Below, in pieces: positions 59,691-64,000 of a stretch of DNA of 64,000 nucleotides. Both the position numbers and the translations under genes were made by a program. The notes under the pieces are model-generated. The model was not told the DNA's origin. It saw only the letters and a list, made by a program, of their open reading frames with translations, and ran no database searches. How positions within the stretch are numbered: position 1 is the stretch's first letter; the number at the start of each line of letters is the position of its first letter. Where the stretch lies: NCBI GenBank assembly GCA_964639245.1, contig CAZXCU010000003.1:1-64000 (forward strand), read 5' to 3'. The stretch is from SB15 sp964639245. Its GTDB lineage: Bacteria > Chloroflexota > Anaerolineae > Aggregatilineales > J027.

Positions 59691-62600
59691 ATTTCAGTGT
59701 CTTTAATTCAGACCGTTCGATTGGAACCGTGAGCCAGATTTGCTGATGACTGAGTTTTAAATTTCAGTGTCTTTAATTCAGACCGTTCGATTGGAACAAT
59801 CTTCTTGATTTCTTCCACCGAGTCACCCAAATTTCAGTGTCTTTAATTCAGACCGTTCGATTGGAACTCAAGGTTGTAGCCTTAGCCAAATCGCTTTGAA
59901 ATTTCAGTGTCTTTAATTCAGACCGTTCGATTGGAACTAGCCACGCGGGATGTTGGAGGGTCTCGGGAAGGATTTCAGTGTCTTTAATTCAGACCGTTCG
60001 ATTGGAACCCACCCCCCTGCCCCCTCCCCTAACAGGAGAGGGGGAATTTCAGTGTCTTTAATTCAGACCGTTCGATTGGAACACAATTCGCCTAACTCCT
60101 CATCACTGAGCTTAGAATTTCAGTGTCTTTAATTCAGACCGTTCGATTGGAACAGCGAAATATTCGTAAAGTCCCAAAACGTCAACAATTTCAGTGTCTT
60201 TAATTCAGACCGTTCGATTGGAACTCACAGCACTACGCACGGATTGTGTCAGGCGCAATTTCAGTGTCTTTAATTCAGACCGTTCGATTGGAACTAAAAA
60301 ATACGGGAGTTTTAATCCGACTGCCAAGAATTTCAGTGTCTTTAATTCAGACCGTTCGATTGGAACTTTAGTCGGGCGTTTGCCCGTTATACTAAAAAGG
60401 ATTTCAGTGTCTTTAATTCAGACCGTTCGATTGGAACGTCTACCGATTATTTCGAGGCGTACACGAACCAATTTCAGTGTCTTTAATTCAGACCGTTCGA
60501 TTGGAACTTTATCGGCACGGTCAGCAGACTTGGCTTGGAATATTTCAGTGTCTTTAATTCAGACCGTTCGATTGGAACACCGATGCCGGGCGCGAAGCCC
60601 TGCGGCAAATGATTTCAGTGTCTTTAATTCAGACCGTTCGATTGGAACCAAACACTGGCGACGGCTGCTTTGCAGGCTTCGGAATTTCAGTGTCTTTAAT
60701 TCAGACCGTTCGATTGGAACCGGGTGCTGGTTCGCTGGCGGGGTCTGCCGTGAATTTCAGTGTCTTTAATTCAGACCGTTCGATTGGAACGCGAAATACT
60801 CAACACCATGCAGCGCGATTACCCATTTCAGTGTCTTTAATTCAGACCGTTCGATTGGAACTCGCAGCGTGTACCGATTGGTAAGTAGTCTTGAGATTTC
60901 AGTGTCTTTAATTCAGACCGTTCGATTGGAACCCTAGAGGCATTTGATTTTGCAACAGTAGAGCCAATTTCAGTGTCTTTAATTCAGACCGTTCGATTGG
61001 AACAAAAGCCAAAATGACCCAACAGGGGATGCTTTGGCATTTCAGTGTCTTTAATTCAGACCGTTCGATTGGAACTTAGTACGCGATGGGTGTCTATTGA
61101 GGGGAGTTTTATTTCAGTGTCTTTAATTCAGACCGTTCGATTGGAACGTCTTAATTTGCAGGGTAAGGGTAAGGCAGTCAGATTTCAGTGTCTTTAATTC
61201 AGACCGTTCGATTGGAACCATGCAAACCAATAGGGACAGAGACACACGGACACTGATTTCAGTGTCTTTAATTCAGACCGTTCGATTGGAACAAGGAGGA
61301 ATGATGGAATTAACGGCTGAACATTGGATTTCAGTGTCTTTAATTCAGACCGTTCGATTGGAACTTGGTTTCATATTGTGATACTAACGTTCTTTTGAAT
61401 TTCAGTGTCTTTAATTCAGACCGTTCGATTGGAACCATGTCCGCGATGGTGGTACGGTGGCAAAGGGTATTTCAGTGTCTTTAATTCAGACCGTTCGATT
61501 GGAACTTGGATTTCTAAGCAACCGTTTAGATGCGCTTTATTTCAGTGTCTTTAATTCAGACCGTTCGATTGGAACAGACGTGTTTCGGCTCGACCCCCAC
61601 CAATGCGCTATTTCAGTGTCTTTAATTCAGACCGTTCGATTGGAACGGTTGCCCCGTACTGTTCTTATACACAAACATATATTTCAGTGTCTTTAATTCA
61701 GACCGTTCGATTGGAACAGACAGATCGGACAGGCTTACTTTTTCTGTTTTATAATTTCAGTGTCTTTAATTCAGACCGTTCGATTGGAACTTAAGGGCGA
61801 CACGCTGGAGGTTATCACGTATTTTATTTCAGTGTCTTTAATTCAGACCGTTCGATTGGAACCTGGACATAGATAAGATTGATACCTCCAGCTTGATTTC
61901 AGTGTCTTTAATTCAGACCGTTCGATTGGAACTAGGCAAGGTGTCAGTTGCATCTCCCTGAGTTGCAATTTCAGTGTCTTTAATTCAGACCGTTCGATTG
62001 GAACCGCGCGCCTGATTTTGAGTGAGGACATCACGCCGATTTCAGTGTCTTTAATTCAGACCGTTCGATTGGAACAAAGACTTGCCCCGCCCAACGGTAG
62101 GGGAGTTGATTTCAGTGTCTTTAATTCAGACCGTTCGATTGGAACGCGGATGAACAAAACCACGCAAAAAGCGTGGCGGATTTCAGTGTCTTTAATTCAG
62201 ACCGTTCGATTGGAACCCCTAACAAGCCTGCTGCTTACGTGGCCTTTGAATTTCAGTGTCTTTAATTCAGACCGTTCGATTGGAACATAACACTTTTATT
62301 AAATGCTCCCTTTCAACTTTATTTCAGTGTCTTTAATTCAGACCGTTCGATTGGAACGGTTAGCCTTTGACAGCGAAGCTGTACTGAGAATATTTCAGTG
62401 TCTTTAATTCAGACCGTTCGATTGGAACGCTGGGTATCGTTGGTACTCGGTCACAATATTCAATTTCAGTGTCTTTAATTCAGACCGTTCGATTGGAACA
62501 TTTTGGCTTAAGCGCCCGGCTTGGATGTCCGCCATATTTCAGTGTCTTTAATTCAGACCGTTCGATTGGAACGCGCTGGGGAGCGGATAATGATTTATCT

Positions 62601-63992
62601 GGGGATATTTCAGTGTCTTTAATTCAGACCGTTCGATTGGAACGGTCTTAATTTGCAGGGTAAGGGTAAGGCAGTCAGATTTCAGTGTCTTTAATTCAGA
62701 CCGTTCGATTGGAACTTACTCTTTTTTGCATCCTTGCGTAGACATGTCAATTTCAGTGTCTTTAATTCAGACCGTTCGATTGGAACGCGGTCTACACCGC
62801 TATTCGTGACCGCCAACAGATTTCAGTGTCTTTAATTCAGACCGTTCGATTGGAACGACGGGTCGAGTTTTGCGTGTCGATTGGTATGCTATTTCAGTGT
62901 CTTTAATTCAGACCGTTCGATTGGAACATTGAGCGAACGGCGGAACATAACCGGATACAAATTTCAGTGTCTTTAATTCAGACCGTTCGATTGGAACTAA
63001 CGAGCAATACGCGGTTGATTGCGTATGCGGAATTTCAGTGTCTTTAATTCAGACCGTTCGATTGGAACTCAATTTGTCCAAGCAATTGAATAAGCGTTGC
63101 TGGATTTCAGTGTCTTTAATTCAGACCGTTCGATTGGAACGTCCAATGTCTGCACCATCCCATCCTTAAATCGATTTCAGTGTCTTTAATTCAGACCGTT
63201 CGATTGGAACAGAAATTGTAACAAAGCTGAATGCAATTCTGGAATTTCAGTGTCTTTAATTCAGACCGTTCGATTGGAACCCCAATCCGAATTAGACCGG
63301 GTACATGATGCCAGTATTTCAGTGTCTTTAATTCAGACCGTTCGATTGGAACACCGGAACTAAACGCCGTCTATCATGTGACAGCAATTTCAGTGTCTTT
63401 AATTCAGACCGTTCGATTGGAACGTATTTTGGGCGCTGGCGCGATGTGGTCGTGGGCATATTTCAGTGTCTTTAATTCAGACCGTTCGATTGGAACAGGT
63501 AGACGAAGACAACGCCGCGCTCCTCAAACAATTTCAGTGTCTTTAATTCAGACCGTTCGATTGGAACGTTTCTGTTGTACTGCGTCCACATCATCCACCA
63601 TATTTCAGTGTCTTTAATTCAGACCGTTCGATTGGAACAGCTAGACCACCTACACAACATTGTCGGCAGTTTATTTCAGTGTCTTTAATTCAGACCGTTC
63701 GATTGGAACCGCAAGGAGCGAACAGGAAGTTGTGGCGAAACCAATTTCAGTGTCTTTAATTCAGACCGTTCGATTGGAACCCAGAAGCAAAAACAGCACC
63801 CCCGCCTACCAATAATTTCAGTGTCTTTAATTCAGACCGTTCGATTGGAACCAGCTTGAGTCCGTGACCTTTTTGACCTTTTGCAATTTCAGTGTCTTTA
63901 ATTCAGACCGTTCGATTGGAACCAATTGCTCAATCTGTACCGTGAAAAATCATCAATTTCAGTGTCTTTAATTCAGACCGTTCGATTGGAAC
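59691..63992 (+). CRISPR. CRISPR array, at least 61 repeats
   Basis: A 37-bp repeat, starting ATTTCAGTGT and ending GACCGTTCGATTGGAAC, occurs 61 times with a period of 70-74 bases; I found no variant repeat. Spacers are 33-37 bases, 60 complete. The array continues past the window (63993-64000 begins the next spacer). No cas gene is in the window, so the subtype is unknown; the 37-bp length and ATTGGAAC end suit a type I or III system. Spacers 21 (61148-61181) and 42 (62644-62678) are the same sequence apart from one extra G. Spacer 5 (60009-60045) resembles the chromosomal palindromic repeats. Confidence 0.97.
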
Positions 63993-64000
63993 ATTTCGCT

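Noticed and set aside
60194..63617. Open frames in the CRISPR array repeating ISVSLIQTVRLE / FSVFNSDRSIG
   Set aside because: They are translations of the 37-bp repeat; the reading frames come from the repeat period and are not genes.

Overview
The window looks like chromosome of a bacterium of the phylum Chloroflexota (Anaerolineae-like); this is an inference. It rests on the gene repertoire: several Uma2 (DUF820) proteins, xylose isomerase of the class with a short N-terminus, SH3b and Thr/Pro-rich secreted proteins, FHA and HNH proteins, solitary large restriction-methylase enzymes, and many GC-rich palindromic repeats between genes. There is no rRNA, tRNA, intact transposase, phage structural gene or replication origin that I can see. 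Base composition is moderately GC-rich by eye, with a few clearly AT-richer patches.

Region by region. (1) 1-13.5 kb: sugar and general metabolism: an iron-type alcohol dehydrogenase with a PfkB sugar kinase, a beta-hydroxyacid dehydrogenase, a BBE-type flavoprotein, the xylA-xylB pair, an FAH-family hydrolase and an NAD-dependent epimerase. A toxin-antitoxin remnant, an HNH nuclease pair and a Uma2 fragment lie among them. (2) 13.5-21.8 kb: a secreted SH3b protein, then a sugar ABC transporter set (binding protein, permease, single-domain ATPase) with a downstream lipoprotein, and an SDR. (3) 22-31 kb: three tandem copies of a small SpoIIAA/STAS-like protein, a ferritin-like protein, an XRE regulator, two tandem MBL hydrolases, small proteins and carB. 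(4) 31-33 kb: two convergent TIR genes, one a cyclic-nucleotide-binding-domain/TIR fusion. (5) 33-46 kb: FNT channel, Uma2, kinase-like protein, a beta-propeller/c-type cytochrome protein, HicAB, and the rbfA-nrnA-truB RNA-processing cluster, which is interrupted by two genes on the opposite strand. (6) 46-59.5 kb: defence-rich: a type IIG-like restriction-methylase with an AT-rich recognition segment, a STAS-like/degenerate HNH/FHA triple fusion, Tag glycosylase, an HxlR-controlled oxidoreductase, and a 1287-residue ISP-like restriction-methylase whose reading frame carries several palindromic repeats and a DUF559 nuclease cassette. (7) 59.7-64 kb: a CRISPR array of at least 61 apparently identical 37-bp repeats that runs off the right end. 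No cas gene is in the window.

The most unusual observations are: (a) the DUF559 cassette bounded by two 154-bp direct repeats and inserted in frame in a restriction enzyme, with further palindromic repeats translated in the same protein; (b) a CRISPR spacer that resembles the same class of palindromic repeat; (c) the cNMP-binding/TIR fusion, which looks like a Pycsar-type effector without a visible cyclase; (d) a paralogous STAS-like family with five members here, one fused to a catalytically degraded HNH and an FHA domain; and (e) a duplicated CRISPR spacer differing by one terminal base.
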